Source: Brachybacterium squillarum M-6-3
GTDB taxonomy: Bacteria > Actinomycetota > Actinomycetes > Actinomycetales > Dermabacteraceae
Length of the DNA stretch: 64,000 nucleotides
Assembly (NCBI RefSeq): GCF_000225825.1
Contig: NZ_AGBX01000007.1
Location: 620,001 to 684,000, forward strand
Direction: 5' to 3'
This document shows, piece by piece, positions 54,463-63,594 of the stretch. Under the pieces are notes generated by a model, which worked only from the letters and a program-made list of their open reading frames with translations, had not been told where the DNA came from and made no database searches. Position numbers and translations under genes: made by a program. Positions within the stretch are counted from its first letter, which is position 1; the number at the start of each line of letters is the position of its first letter.

Positions 54463-54497
54463 ACGAAGCCCCACCGGGATTCCCGGTGGGGCTTCGT
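54463..54497 (-). terminator. Terminator of tRNA-Lys
   Basis: 16-bp perfect stem (54463-54478 with 54482-54497) with a three-base loop, directly after the tRNA 3' end on the minus strand. Confidence 0.8.
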
Positions 54498-54504
54498 TCT
54501 CGGG

Positions 54505-54578
54505 TGCGCCATCAGGGACTCGAACCCCGGACCCGCTGATTAAGAGTCAGCTGCTCTAACCAACTGAGCTAATGGCGC
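54505..54578 (-). tRNA. tRNA-Lys (CTT)
   Basis: 74 bases. Acceptor GCGCCAT pairs with ATGGCGC, anticodon loop CTCTTAA, T loop TTCGAGT. CCA not encoded. Confidence 0.95.
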
Positions 54579-54750
54579 CAACAGCCGGAAACACTACCGC
54601 CGACCGGGGCCTCCGCCAAGCTGGGAGGCCGCTCTGTGAGGGAGGGAACAGGTGACCGTCGGGTCATCTGTGCGTCATCGGTGGTCATCCCGGTCCGTCC
54701 CGCACACCGGTCGCTCGCGAGGTCCCACCTCCTGCCCAGCACCGATCCCC

Positions 54751-54756
54751 TAGACT
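54751..54756 (+). promoter_or_regulatory. -10 element of the NAD(P)-binding oxidoreductase gene
   Basis: TAGACT, about 47 bases before GGAGGAGG. The 237-base gap between the tRNA-Lys gene and the next start holds this element and nothing else I recognise. Confidence 0.4.
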
Positions 54757-54815
54757 CATCCTTCGCAGGGCCGCCCGCGCGGGCGGCCCCCGTCGACTTC
54801 GCGGAGGAGGCCAGC

Positions 54816-55712
54816 GTGAGGATCGCCGTCACCGGCGCGACCGGGGTGCTCGGACAGGAGGCCGTGGAGGCGCTCGTCGCCGCCGGCCACGACGTCAGCG
54901 GCGTCACGCGCCGCGACTCGGGCATCCCGATCGTGGAGGGCCGGGGCGGCCGCGGGGTCGTCGCGAATGTCTTCGACGCCTCGGACCTGGCGCGCGTCTT
55001 CCGCGGCCACGAGGTCGTCATCAACACCCTGGCCCACGTGCCGGTCGGCATGGCCGGGCTGCGCCCCCTGGCCTGGCGCGAGGACGACAAGCTGCACGGC
55101 GAGGCCTCGGTCGCGATCGCGCAGGCCGCCGCGCAGGCGGGCGTGCACAAGCTGATCCAGGAGTCCACGGTCTTCATGTACCCGGACAACGGCTCCGAGT
55201 GGATCAGCGAGGACATGCCGCTGTCGGTGCGCAACCAGGCTTTCCGCGCCCGGGTGCGGGAGATGCGCGCCGCCGTGGACTTCGCCGGCTCCGGCCGCAG
55301 CGCCGTGGTGCTGCGTCTCGGTCAGCTCTTCGGCCGCGACCCGCAGACCACCCATGCCCTCAAGGCCGTCCGCGAGGGCGACCAGATCCTGCTGGGCTCC
55401 CCGGACGGCTACATCACCCTGCTGCACCACAAGGACGCGGGCCGCGCCTTCGTGGCGGCCCTGCGGGCGGACAGCGGGTTCTACAACGTGGGCGGGGAGC
55501 CGATCCCCCGCAAGCGCTGGGCGAAGGACCTCGCCACCGAGGCGGGCGCGAAGAGCCCGGCGAAGTTCTATCCGGAGATCGCGCAGTCCCTCGTGGGCAC
55601 CCGCCTGGACGTGCAGCGTCGCTCGCTGCGGGTCTCCTCGGTGCGGTTCATGAACGAGACCGGGTGGTGGCCGCAGACGGGCCCCTCCACCCCGGGCTGG
55701 TCCCGCCGCTGA
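54816..55712 (+). CDS. NAD(P)-dependent epimerase/dehydratase
   Basis: 298-residue extended SDR: VRIAVTGATGVLGQEAVEAL, VVINTLAHVPVGMAGL, LIQESTVFMYPDNGSEWI and VVLRLGQLFGRDPQTTH. The usual YxxxK is not obvious: the Tyr in FMYPDNG stands early, so it may be an atypical or non-catalytic member such as a sensor or reductase. GTG start 5 bases after GGAGGAGG. Confidence 0.8.
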   Translation: MRIAVTGATGVLGQEAVEALVAAGHDVSGVTRRDSGIPIVEGRGGRGVVANVFDASDLARVFRGHEVVINTLAHVPVGMAGLRPLAWREDDKLHGEASVAIAQAAAQAGVHKLIQESTVFMYPDNGSEWISEDMPLSVRNQAFRARVREMRAAVDFAGSGRSAVVLRLGQLFGRDPQTTHALKAVREGDQILLGSPDGYITLLHHKDAGRAFVAALRADSGFYNVGGEPIPRKRWAKDLATEAGAKSPAKFYPEIAQSLVGTRLDVQRRSLRVSSVRFMNETGWWPQTGPSTPGWSRR

Positions 55713-55733
55713 CGCCCGCCCGGACGTCCGGGC

Positions 55734-56318
55734 TCAGAGCTGTCGGATGACCTTCGCGGGGCTGCCGACGGCCAGCGAGTTCGCCGGGATGTCCCGCGTG
55801 ACCACGGCCCCGGCGCCGATCACGGAGTCGTCCCCGATGGTGACGCCGCCGGCGATGATGGCGCCGCCGCCCACCCACACGTTGTCGCCGACCACGATGG
55901 GCTCGGCGGCCTCCCAGCCGGCGCGGCGGGGCTCCGCCTCGAGCGGGTGGATCGGGGTGAGCAGCTGGATGTTCGGGCCGAACTGGCAGCCGGCGCCGAT
56001 GCGCACCTCCACCACGTCCAGCGCGGTGAGGTGGTAGTTCACGAAGGTTCCCGGGCCGATGGAGATCTGGGTGCCGTAGTCCACCTGCAAGGGCCCGCGC
56101 ACGTGCGCCCCCTCCCCCAGCTCGGCGAACAGGCCGCGCAGGATCTCCTGGGAGCCGTCCGGGTCGGTGGGGTAGGCCGCGTTGAAGCGGGCGACGGTCT
56201 CCAGGCCGTGCCGGAAGGCCTGCTGGATGGCGGGGTCGTCGGCGATGTACCAGTCCCCCGCCTGCATGCGCTCCATCGCGGGGCGGGGGTCGTGCTCGTC
56301 GATCTCGAAGGGCTTCAT
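55734..56318 (-). CDS. Sugar O-acetyltransferase (Maa/NodL type)
   Basis: 194 residues: N-terminal mac domain (MERMQAGDWYIADDPA, about 15-30, as in maltose O-acetyltransferases), then hexapeptide beta helix VEVRIGAGCQFGPNIQLLTP, IHPLEAEPRRAG (catalytic His about 124) and IVVGDNVWVGGGAIIAGG. A second member of the family in this window (compare 41474), with only modest identity. Convergent with the upstream oxidoreductase. Confidence 0.9.
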   Translation of the reverse strand: MKPFEIDEHDPRPAMERMQAGDWYIADDPAIQQAFRHGLETVARFNAAYPTDPDGSQEILRGLFAELGEGAHVRGPLQVDYGTQISIGPGTFVNYHLTALDVVEVRIGAGCQFGPNIQLLTPIHPLEAEPRRAGWEAAEPIVVGDNVWVGGGAIIAGGVTIGDDSVIGAGAVVTRDIPANSLAVGSPAKVIRQL

Positions 56319-56352
56319 GGCTTCAGGGTAGAGCGCGGCGCCGGGGCGGCTC

Positions 56353-56802
56353 TCAACGATCCAGACGCATGCCCAGGGTCGGGGCGGTGTCCACGAAGCC
56401 GAGGGAGCGGTAGAGCCGCTGCCCGGGCGGGTCGGCGAGCAGGGTGATGTACGGGTCCGGCTCGGCGGCGTCCTCGATGCGGGCCAGCAGGTCCTCCATC
56501 ACGGCGCGGCCGAGGCCGCGGCGCTGGTGGGCGGGGTCGGTGGCGACGTCGGCGAGGTGGAAGTACCAGCTGCCGTCGCCGATCACGCGGCCCATTGCGG
56601 CCAGCTGCCCCTCCGGCCCGCGCACGATGGTCCAGGCCCAGCTGCGCTCGATCGCACCGACGGCCTGGACCGGGGTGCGGGGGCTGAGGCCGGCATCGCG
56701 GCGCAGCGCCACGTACTCCTCGACGCCCGGCGGCTCCGCGACGAGGCGGTAGCCCGCGGGCAGTGGGCGAGACTCGGGGGCGGTGTGCTCCATCTCCGGC
56801 AT
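56353..56802 (-). CDS. GNAT-family N-acetyltransferase
   Basis: 149 residues: HLADVATDPAHQRRGLGRAV (about 92-111, acetyl-CoA pyrophosphate loop Q-R-R-G-x-G) and a C-terminal QRLYRSLGFVDTAP. N-terminal LPAGYRLVAEPPGVEEYVAL. Start at 56802 (MPEME); the ATG three codons later is also possible. Divergent from the YchJ gene, sharing a 43-base promoter region. Confidence 0.85.
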   Translation of the reverse strand: MPEMEHTAPESRPLPAGYRLVAEPPGVEEYVALRRDAGLSPRTPVQAVGAIERSWAWTIVRGPEGQLAAMGRVIGDGSWYFHLADVATDPAHQRRGLGRAVMEDLLARIEDAAEPDPYITLLADPPGQRLYRSLGFVDTAPTLGMRLDR

Positions 56803-56845
56803 GCCCCGATCGTGCCATCCCGGACCGATGGCCGATACTCGGGGG

Positions 56846-57310
56846 ATGCGCATCGAGCCCCGGCACCCCGCGGACACGGACCGCTGCCCCTGCGGCAGCG
56901 GCGACACCTTCGGCTCCTGCTGCGGGCCGCTGCTGCGCGGCGAGCGCCGCGCCTCCACCGCCGAGGCGCTGATGCGCTCGCGATACACCGCCTACGCGAC
57001 GCAGGACGCGGATCACCTGCTGCGCTCCTGGCTACCCCGCACCAGCCCCTCCTACGACGAGCTGACGGCCTCGCTGGCCGAGGAGATGCGCTGGCTGCGG
57101 CTGGAGATCCGCGCCACCGAAGGTGGGGGCCCCTTCGACGTCGAGGGCGTCGTGGAGTTCACGGCGATCTGCCGCACCCCCGAGGGGCGGCGGGAGCTGC
57201 GCGAGCGCTCCACCTTCACCAAGGTGGACGGCGCCTGGCAGTACGTGGCCGGGGAGCTCACGGACGTGCCCGGCCGCCGCGAGGGACGACCGGGCACGGG
57301 GCCTCGCTGA
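56846..57310 (+). CDS. YchJ family SEC-C protein (UPF0225)
   Basis: 154 residues: SEC-C zinc motif CPCGSGDTFGSCCGPLL (about 13-29), EALMRSRYTAYATQDADHLL (about 40-59) and an NTF2-like second half (VEGVVEFTAICRTPEGRREL). Function unknown. The ATG follows a -10 GATACT (56834-56839) by six bases, so it is probably leaderless. Confidence 0.88.
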   Translation: MRIEPRHPADTDRCPCGSGDTFGSCCGPLLRGERRASTAEALMRSRYTAYATQDADHLLRSWLPRTSPSYDELTASLAEEMRWLRLEIRATEGGGPFDVEGVVEFTAICRTPEGRRELRERSTFTKVDGAWQYVAGELTDVPGRREGRPGTGPR

Positions 57311-57317
57311 GCGGGGG

Positions 57318-57851
57318 TCAGCCGCGGACGGCCTCGATGGTCTCGGCAACCTTCTTGTTGGCCTGCTTGCGGGCCTCCTGAAGGCTCTTGCCGGCCTCGT
57401 CGCGCGCATTGTCGACCTTCTTGCCGGCCTGCTTGCGGGTCTTGGCGGCCTTCTTCCCGGCCTGCTCGCGGTTCTGCTCGACGCTCTTGCGGACGTCGGC
57501 GATCGCCTTGTCTGTGTTCTTCCCGGCCTCCTTGATGGCGCGCTCGAGGCGGGCCGAGGGGGTGCGCTGCGCGGCCCGGTGCCGGGACAGGGCGACCACC
57601 CCGGCGATGCCGCCGCCGATCACGGCGAGGCCGATGACGCCGCCCGCGATCGCCACGGGCAGCGACACGGGGGACTTCTCGTCAGCGGCGTCGGTAAAAC
57701 CCTTCACGGACTCGACCAGCTCGTTCTTCCAGCGCAGCACCGCGTTCTTCGGGTTGACGCGGTCCACCAGCTCGTCGATGTCCGCGGCCAGGTTGTCCTG
57801 CCGGCGGTACGCCTCGTCGCGCATGTCGTCGAGGCTCTCCTTCTTGGCCAC
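57318..57851 (-). CDS. DUF3618-like membrane protein with Lys-rich helical repeats
   Basis: 177 residues. N-terminal SLDDMRDEAYRRQDNLAADI and VDRVNPKNAV (about 30-42) resemble DUF3618. One membrane helix, about 65-90 (LPVAIAGGVIGLAVIGGGIAGVVAL). The C-terminal 75 residues are imperfect repeats of a KxxxxxRKxAGKKxxx type, an amphipathic basic helix. Two GTG codons in tandem (57854, 57851); the second has the better spacing from GGAGG. Function unknown, perhaps DNA or membrane-surface binding. Confidence 0.65.
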   Translation of the reverse strand: MAKKESLDDMRDEAYRRQDNLAADIDELVDRVNPKNAVLRWKNELVESVKGFTDAADEKSPVSLPVAIAGGVIGLAVIGGGIAGVVALSRHRAAQRTPSARLERAIKEAGKNTDKAIADVRKSVEQNREQAGKKAAKTRKQAGKKVDNARDEAGKSLQEARKQANKKVAETIEAVRG

Positions 57852-57906
57852 CACTGCCTCCAGGGGTCGTCGTGTAGATCAGGGTCGATCGTAGCGTGAG
57901 CGGGGC

Positions 57907-58662
57907 TCAGCCCTGGGCCGAGGCCAGGAAGTCCTCGGCGCCGCCGACCAGTTCGACGTGCCCGGTGGGGACATCGGCCGAGGCCATGCGGGCGACCTCG
58001 GCGGCGAACTCGTCGACGGAGTAGAGCCGACCGGCCGCCTCGCGGCGGGCCTCGAGCGCCCCGGGCTGGGCGCGGTTGAGCAGGGTGGCGGTGACGGTGC
58101 CCTCGATCATGTCGCCGGAGACGACGACGAAGGAGACGCCCTTCTCGCTCAGCTCGGGGATCCGCGCGGTCAGCGCGTCCTCGCCGGCGCGCTTGGAGCG
58201 GGCGACGGCCTCGTACTCGGGCATGGTCTCCACCTCGTGGATGAAGTGGGCCTGGTGGCTGGTCACGAAGACCACGCGGCCGCCCTCGGAGAGGTGCTCG
58301 AGGCCCGCGGAGAGCGCATCGGACTGGGCGTCGCGGTTCAGGCGCAGCGCGTAGTCCTCCCCCATCGAGGTCTCCATGCCGCCGGAGGCGTTCAGCACCA
58401 GCAGGTCCAGGGAGCCGAAGGTGTCCACGGCGGTCCGCATCAGGGTGCGCACGCCCTCGGCATCAGTGAGGTCGGCGCCGACGGCGACGGCCTTCCCGCC
58501 GGCGGCCTCGATCTCGGCGACGACCTTGTTCGCGCGGGGGGCCTTCTGGCGGTAGTTCACGACGACGTTCGCGCCCTGCTCGGCCAGCAGCTTCGCGGTG
58601 GAGGCGCCGACGCCTCGGGAGGAGCCGGTGACGACGGCGGTCTTGCCTGCGAGGGCGCTCAT
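57907..58662 (-). CDS. SDR-family oxidoreductase
   Basis: 251-residue classical SDR: TAVVTGSSRGVGASTAKLLA (about 8-27), LDLLVLNASGGME (about 85-97), VVFVTSHQAHFIH (about 129-141). The catalytic block reads EYEAVARSKRAGED, so Tyr and Lys are seven apart instead of four; activity may depend on another Tyr or be altered. Substrate unknown. Confidence 0.85.
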   Translation of the reverse strand: MSALAGKTAVVTGSSRGVGASTAKLLAEQGANVVVNYRQKAPRANKVVAEIEAAGGKAVAVGADLTDAEGVRTLMRTAVDTFGSLDLLVLNASGGMETSMGEDYALRLNRDAQSDALSAGLEHLSEGGRVVFVTSHQAHFIHEVETMPEYEAVARSKRAGEDALTARIPELSEKGVSFVVVSGDMIEGTVTATLLNRAQPGALEARREAAGRLYSVDEFAAEVARMASADVPTGHVELVGGAEDFLASAQG

Positions 58663-58765
58663 GGGGATGCTCCTGGATGGCTCGGGGACGCGCGGCGGGA
58701 TGCGCGTTTCGTGACGTCAGGAGCCTACCGGTCCACCCCCTCCACTCGGGCTAGGCTGGGGCGAC

Positions 58766-58847
58766 GCGCGAGTGGCGGAATCGGCAGACGCGCTGGATTT
58801 AGGTTCCAGTGCCTTCGGGCGTAGGGGTTCAAGTCCCCTCTCGCGCA
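58766..58847 (+). tRNA. tRNA-Leu (TAG)
   Basis: 82 bases with a long variable arm. Acceptor GCGCGAG pairs with CTCGCGC, anticodon loop TTTAGGT in CTGGA/TCCAG, T loop TTCAAGT. A -10 TAGGCT lies at 58752-58757. CCA not encoded. Confidence 0.95.
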
Positions 58848-58942
58848 CTCCCGAGGACGAGGACCGCCCCGGACGAGGAGACGGCAGCATGCCGGAGACC
58901 GGCAGGACGGCGAGGGGGCTGTTCCTCTCCCCGTAGGCCGCC

Positions 58943-59098
58943 GTGCACCTGCCGCCGCCGGTCACGCTCTGCCTCGAGGCCGTGCTGTTCCTCGGGGTCG
59001 GCCTCGGGCTGGCACTCACGGGCGCCGTGACGGTCGCGGCCTGCGGGGTGGCGATGTGGGCCGCTGATCGACTGCTCCTCGCCCTCGTCCGGTCCTGA
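58943..59098 (+). CDS. Possible small membrane protein
   Basis: 51 codons from GTG 58943, nearly all hydrophobic (LEAVLFLGVGLGLALTGAVT, VAACGVAMWAADRLLLALV), enough for two short membrane helices. An in-frame TAG lies just upstream. The ribosome site is poor. A 14-codon frame with a good GAGGAG site (ATG 58889) precedes it and could couple translation. Confidence 0.35.
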   Translation: MHLPPPVTLCLEAVLFLGVGLGLALTGAVTVAACGVAMWAADRLLLALVRS

Positions 59099-59209
59099 CC
59101 CACGCAGCTCGCCCCGCAGCACCGTCTCGGCGGCGCGGAACGCCCCGATGTACGCTGATCGGGGCCGTGTCCCGACGGTCCTCCCCGCGCGATCAGGAGC
59201 ACACTCCGC

Positions 59210-59860
59210 ATGACCCGCATCGGCCTCGTCCGGCACGGCCAGACCGACTACAACCTGCGCGGCCTGTTCCAGGGGTCGAGCGACATGCCGCTGAACGACA
59301 CCGGCCGGGAGCAGGCGCACCACGCGCTGGACCACGTGCCCGCGATCGCCTGGGACGCGGTGGTCACCTCCCCGCTGCGACGCGCCGAGGAGACCGGCCG
59401 GATCATCGCCGCCGATCATGGCCTGGACTTCGCGGGCACCGACCCGCGACTGGTCGAGATCGACTGGGGCGTCGCCGAGGGCCAGCCGGTCGCCGAGATG
59501 GAGGAGCGCTACCCCGGGCGCAGCTTCCCCGGCCGCGAAGAGCTGCAGGACGTCGCCGACCGCGCCGCGGCCGCCATCGACGACCTGGCCGACAACCGCC
59601 CCGGGCAGGACGTGCTGGTCGTCGCCCACGGCACCCTGATCCGGCTGCTGCTCTCGGGCGTGACCGGACAGCACCTGCCCTCGATCCCCAAAGGCACCCT
59701 GTCGCAGATCGAGGCCGAGGACGACACCTGGACCGTGGCCATGGTCGCCGGCGAGGAGGTCGACCTGCCCTCGCGGGAGGTCCCCCGGGTGCGCACCCCG
59801 CGCTTCGACCTGGAGTCCCACCACCTGGCCCCGCACGACCTCACCGCCGGCCGCGACTGA
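59210..59860 (+). CDS. Histidine phosphatase family protein (phosphoglycerate-mutase-like)
   Basis: 216 residues: LVRHGQTDYN (catalytic His9 after the RHG), SPLRRAEETGRII, EIDWGVAEGQPV with the Glu, and VVAHGTLIRLLL with the second His. Substrate unknown; relatives act on phosphosugars or metabolites. -10-like TACGCT lies at 59152-59157. Followed after about 50 bases by the DUF4916 gene. Confidence 0.9.
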   Translation: MTRIGLVRHGQTDYNLRGLFQGSSDMPLNDTGREQAHHALDHVPAIAWDAVVTSPLRRAEETGRIIAADHGLDFAGTDPRLVEIDWGVAEGQPVAEMEERYPGRSFPGREELQDVADRAAAAIDDLADNRPGQDVLVVAHGTLIRLLLSGVTGQHLPSIPKGTLSQIEAEDDTWTVAMVAGEEVDLPSREVPRVRTPRFDLESHHLAPHDLTAGRD

Positions 59861-59909
59861 CCACGACCGCCGCCGCCCGCGCCGTCCCCGCCGACCCGAA
59901 GGAGCATCC

Positions 59910-60446
59910 GTGAACCACACCGCCGTCGACGCCGAGGGAGCCTGGTTCGACCCGGAAAGGATCGCCGAGCTGCGCCGCCGGCTTCCGATCCCCTACGTGG
60001 ACGTGGTGCCGGTGCGCACCGACGTCGACGGGACCGTGAGCGAGGTGGGGCTGCTGCTGCGCGCTTCCGGCACCGGCCGCATCGTGCGCACGATCATCTC
60101 CGGCCGGGTGATGGTGCACGAGACCCTGCGCGAGGCCATCACCCGGAACATCGAGAAGGACCTCGGCCCGATGTCGATGCCGAGGATCCCCGCCTCGCCG
60201 GTGCCGTTCACGGTGGCCGAGTACTTCCCCACCCCGGGCCAGTCGCTGTTCACCGACCCCCGTCAGCACGCCATCTCCCTGGCCTACCTGGTGCCGGTGG
60301 ACGGGCAGGCCGAGCCGCAGGAGGACGCCCTGGAGCTGGCCTGGCTGCCGGTGGCGGAGGTGCTGGACTCCTCGATCCTGGAGGAGATGGAGGGCGGGCA
60401 CGACATCATTGTGCGCCGCGCCCTCGCCCACGCCGGTCTGGTCTGA
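59910..60446 (+). CDS. DUF4916/Nudix-like protein
   Basis: 178 residues with a Nudix-type fold pattern: PYVDVVPVRTDVDGTVSEVG, VHETLREAITRNIEKDLGPM (about 70-89) at the Nudix-box position. The box lacks the REUxEE residues (REAITRNIEK), so it is probably not a pyrophosphatase of the usual kind. Matches the actinobacterial DUF4916 family. GTG start with GAAGGAG upstream. Confidence 0.78.
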   Translation: MNHTAVDAEGAWFDPERIAELRRRLPIPYVDVVPVRTDVDGTVSEVGLLLRASGTGRIVRTIISGRVMVHETLREAITRNIEKDLGPMSMPRIPASPVPFTVAEYFPTPGQSLFTDPRQHAISLAYLVPVDGQAEPQEDALELAWLPVAEVLDSSILEEMEGGHDIIVRRALAHAGLV

Positions 60447-60483
60447 CCGACGGGGCGAGGGGCGCGCCGGCCCGACGGTCGAC

Positions 60484-61116
60484 TCAGGCCAGCAGCGGGG
60501 CGACCCGCGTCGCGAGCGCCCGGAAGGCCCTCCCCCGGTGGGAGATGGCGTCCTTCTCGGCCGGGTCGAGCTCCGCGGAGGTGCGGGACTCGCCGTCCGG
60601 CAGGAACAGCGGGTCGTAGCCGAAGCCGCCCTCGCCTCGCGGGGCGGTGAGCAGCCGGCCCGGCATCTCCCCGCGCTCCACGATCTCCTGGCCGTCCGGG
60701 GTGGCCCAGGCGGCGGCGCAGACGAAGCGCGCCCCGCGGTGCCGCTCCGGGATGTCGGCGAGCTGGGCCAGCAGCAGCGCGTTGTTCGCGGCGTCGTCCC
60801 CGTGGCGGCCGCTCCAGCGGGCCGAGAGGATGCCGGGGGCCCCGCCGAGCACGTCCACGGCCAGGCCGGAGTCGTCCGCGACGGCGGGCAGGCCGGTGGC
60901 CGCGGCGGCCGCGCGGGCCTTCAGCAGGGCGTTGCCCTCGAAGGTGACCTGGTCCTCCACCACGTCGGGCAGGTCGATCCCCGCGGAGGAGACGACGGCC
61001 TCCTCGGCCAGTCCCGGCACGGCGGCGGCGAGGATGCGCTGCAGCTCCCGCAGTTTGCCGGCGTTGTGGGAGGCCAGGACCACCCGGGCTCCCGCGGGGA
61101 GATCGCTCGGCGCCAT
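60484..61116 (-). CDS. rdgB: Non-canonical purine NTP pyrophosphatase RdgB/HAM1
   Basis: 210 residues. Removes ITP/XTP/dITP. VVLASHNAGKLRELQRIL (about 12-29), TFEGNALLKARAAA (about 58-71), AVADDSGLAVDVLGGAPGI (about 78-96), GEGGFGYDPLFLP (about 160-172). The ATG overlaps the rph stop as TGATG, so the pair is coupled, as in many bacteria. Confidence 0.95.
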   Translation of the reverse strand: MAPSDLPAGARVVLASHNAGKLRELQRILAAAVPGLAEEAVVSSAGIDLPDVVEDQVTFEGNALLKARAAAAATGLPAVADDSGLAVDVLGGAPGILSARWSGRHGDDAANNALLLAQLADIPERHRGARFVCAAAWATPDGQEIVERGEMPGRLLTAPRGEGGFGYDPLFLPDGESRTSAELDPAEKDAISHRGRAFRALATRVAPLLA

Positions 61117-61865
61117 CAGGCGAGCACGTCGCGCTGGATCTGCGCGAGGGAGGCGCAGCCGCCCTCGGCGAGGTCCAGCAGGGCGCCCAGCTCGGTGCGG
61201 TCGAAGGGGGCGCCCTCGGCGGTGCCCTGCACCTCCACGAAGCTGCCGGAGCCGGTGACCACGACGTTCATGTCGGTCTCGGCCGTCACGTCCTCGCGGT
61301 ACTCGAGGTCCAGCAGCGGGCGGCCGTCGACGATGCCGACGCTGATGGCGCTCACGGAGTCGGTGAGCACCTCGCGGGTGACGGGGATCGAGGCGTGGCG
61401 CTTGCCCCAGGAGATCGCGTCGGCGAGGGCCACGTAGGCGCCGGTGATGGCGGCGGTGCGAGTGCCGCCATCGGCCTGCAGCACGTCGCAGTCCAGCTGG
61501 ATGGTGTTCTCCCCCAGCGCCTCGAGGTCGATGATCGCGCGCAGGGAGCGGCCGATCAGGCGGGAGATCTCATGGGTGCGGCCGCCGATCTTGCCCTTCA
61601 CGCTCTCGCGCTGGGAGCGGGAGTCGGTGGCGCGCGGCAGCATCGCGTACTCGGCGGTGACCCAGCCGGAGCCGGAGCCCTTCTTCCACCGCGGCACGCC
61701 CTCGGTGAAGGAGGCGGCGCACAGCACGCGGGTGCGGCCGAACTCGATCAGGGCGCTGCCCTCCGCGTGGTCGAGCCAGCCGCGCTGGATGCGCACCTCG
61801 CGCAGCTGATCGGGGGTGCGGCCGTCCACGCGGTCGCCGGCGGGGGTGGTCGGGGTCGCGCTCAT
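61116..61865 (-). CDS. rph: Ribonuclease PH
   Basis: 249 residues. Phosphorolytic 3' exonuclease trimming t[20 protein letters not shown] (about 35-51), [17 protein letters not shown] (about 67-83), [20 protein letters not shown] (about 123-142) and the C-terminal [13 protein letters not shown]. The ATG at 61865 follows GGAGG nine bases upstream; a longer frame from 61883 lacks a site. Confidence 0.95.
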   Translation of the reverse strand: MSATPTTPAGDRVDGRTPDQLREVRIQRGWLDHAEGSALIEFGRTRVLCAASFTEGVPRWKKGSGSGWVTAEYAMLPRATDSRSQRESVKGKIGGRTHEISRLIGRSLRAIIDLEALGENTIQLDCDVLQADGGTRTAAITGAYVALADAISWGKRHASIPVTREVLTDSVSAISVGIVDGRPLLDLEYREDVTAETDMNVVVTGSGSFVEVQGTAEGAPFDRTELGALLDLAEGGCASLAQIQRDVLA

Positions 61866-61879
61866 CGAGCGGATCCTCC

Positions 61880-62671
61880 TCAATCTCGGTGCTGGGACAC
61901 CTCGAGGATATCCATCGGCGCGACCAGCCGGATCGGCCCCTCGTGCACCGCGCGGGCCTCGGCCAGCGGGATGGCCGGATCGGTCCAGGCGGGGATGTGG
62001 GTGAGGGCGAGCTGCTTGGCCCCGGCACGGGCGGCGCTCTGCCCCGCCCGCCGGCCGGTGAGGTGCACGCCGGCGAAATGGTCGTCACGGCCCTCGATGT
62101 AACCGGCCTCGCAGAGGAACAGGTCGGCGCCGACGGCGAGCTCGTCCAGGGCCTCGCAGGCGTCGGTGTCGCCCGAGTAGACCAGCACCTCCTCGCCGCT
62201 GGTGATGCGGAAGGCGTAGGCCTCGACGGGGTGGACGACGGCGCGGGCCTCGAAGCTCAGCGGGCCGACGGTGAAGATGGTGCCCTCGGTGAGGGCGTCG
62301 TAGGCGAAGGGAACCGTGTCCACGCCGTCGGGCACGGCGCCCTCGCGGCAGAGCACGGCGGCCAGGCGCTGCGGCAGCTCGGCCGGGCCGTACACGGGCA
62401 GCTGCGGCAGGTCGTCGCGCTCGTGATAGGCCCAGAAGACCTCGAGCCCCGTCATGTCCAGGAAGTGGTCGGGGTGCAGGTGCGAGATCACCACCGCGTC
62501 CAGCTCGGTGGGGTCGATGAGGCCCTGCAGCGGCCCGAAGGCGCCGGAGCCGAGGTCCATCAGCACCCGCCAGGTGCGCCCCGCGGCGTCCGTCTGCTCG
62601 ATCAGGTAGCTGGAGGCGGCGCCGGTGGGGCCGGCGAAGCTGCCGCAGCAGCCGACGACGTGGACCCTCAC
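61880..62671 (-). CDS. Metallo-beta-lactamase-fold hydrolase (RNase Z-like)
   Basis: 263 residues: [20 protein letters not shown] (about 3-22), [15 protein letters not shown] with the HxHxDH metal motif (about 62-76), [13 protein letters not shown] (about 163-175) and LALTHIPAW. Resembles the RNase Z-like/phosphodiesterase group (MBL). The GTG overlaps the murI stop by GTGA, so it is coupled to murI; rph follows 14 bases after its stop. Confidence 0.88.
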   Translation of the reverse strand: MRVHVVGCCGSFAGPTGAASSYLIEQTDAAGRTWRVLMDLGSGAFGPLQGLIDPTELDAVVISHLHPDHFLDMTGLEVFWAYHERDDLPQLPVYGPAELPQRLAAVLCREGAVPDGVDTVPFAYDALTEGTIFTVGPLSFEARAVVHPVEAYAFRITSGEEVLVYSGDTDACEALDELAVGADLFLCEAGYIEGRDDHFAGVHLTGRRAGQSAARAGAKQLALTHIPAWTDPAIPLAEARAVHEGPIRLVAPMDILEVSQHRD

Positions 62672-63501
62672 GGGACCACCACCGGCAGGGTCGCCGTCAT
62701 GGTGACGGCCGGGCCGAGGAAGCGCCGCGAGAGGCGGGCGAACATCGAGGGGGTGCCGTCCGCCGGGGCCGTCTCCGCGAAGACGTGCCCGGGGGGACGC
62801 GGGTCGGTGCGCTCGATGCCGCCGGCGCGGAGCTGGCGGTACACGTCCAGCGCGGTCTCCTCGGCGGAGGATACGAGGGTGACCTCAGGACCCATCACCA
62901 CGCTGAGGGGGCCGGCGAGCATCGGGTAGTGGGTGCAGCCGAGCACCAGGGTGTCCACCCCGGCCTCCTTCACGGGCGCCAGGTACTCCTCGGCGACCTC
63001 GATGATCTCCCCGCCGTGGGTCTCGCCGCGCTCGACGAACTCGACGAAGCGGGGGCAGGCGGCGGAGGTGACCTCGAGCGCGGGGGCCGCGGCGAAGGCG
63101 TCCTCGTAGGCGCGGGAGGAGACGGTGGCGCGGGTGCCGATCACGCCGATGCGGCCGTTGCGGGTGGCGGCCACCGCGCGGCGCACGGCCGGCTGGATCA
63201 CCTCGACGACGGGCACGTCGTATCGCTCGCGGGCGTCGCGCAGCACCGCGGAGCTGGCGGTGTTGCAGGCGATGACGAGCATCTTCACCCCGCGCTCGAC
63301 CAGGCTGTCCATGATGTCCAGGGCCAAGGAGCGGACCTCGGCGATGGGCCGGGGGCCGTAGGGGGTGTGGGCGGTGTCCCCGATGTACACCAGCTCCTCC
63401 TGCGGGAGCTGGTCGAGGATGGCGCGGGCGACGGTCAGACCTCCGACCCCGGAGTCGAAGATCCCGATCGGCGCGTCGCTCGTCCCCACCTCACTGTTCA
63501 T
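62668..63501 (-). CDS. murI: Glutamate racemase
   Basis: 277 residues. Makes D-glutamate for peptidoglycan. [17 protein letters not shown] (about 12-28, catalytic Asp in FDSG), CNTASSAVL (about 77-85, first Cys), [14 protein letters not shown] (about 190-203, second Cys). The ATG at 63501 lies seven bases after a -10-like TAGCGT on the minus strand, suggesting a leaderless message. Coupled to the MBL gene downstream. Confidence 0.95.
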   Translation of the reverse strand: MNSEVGTSDAPIGIFDSGVGGLTVARAILDQLPQEELVYIGDTAHTPYGPRPIAEVRSLALDIMDSLVERGVKMLVIACNTASSAVLRDARERYDVPVVEVIQPAVRRAVAATRNGRIGVIGTRATVSSRAYEDAFAAAPALEVTSAACPRFVEFVERGETHGGEIIEVAEEYLAPVKEAGVDTLVLGCTHYPMLAGPLSVVMGPEVTLVSSAEETALDVYRQLRAGGIERTDPRPPGHVFAETAPADGTPSMFARLSRRFLGPAVTMTATLPVVVP

Positions 63502-63594
63502 TCTCCCCACGCTAAGGGGATCCTTGCCGCCGGTCAGTGACGGCACGCTCAGTGGGGCGAGGCTCACAGCCCGGGCCGGAGGTCCCGGGGCGCC

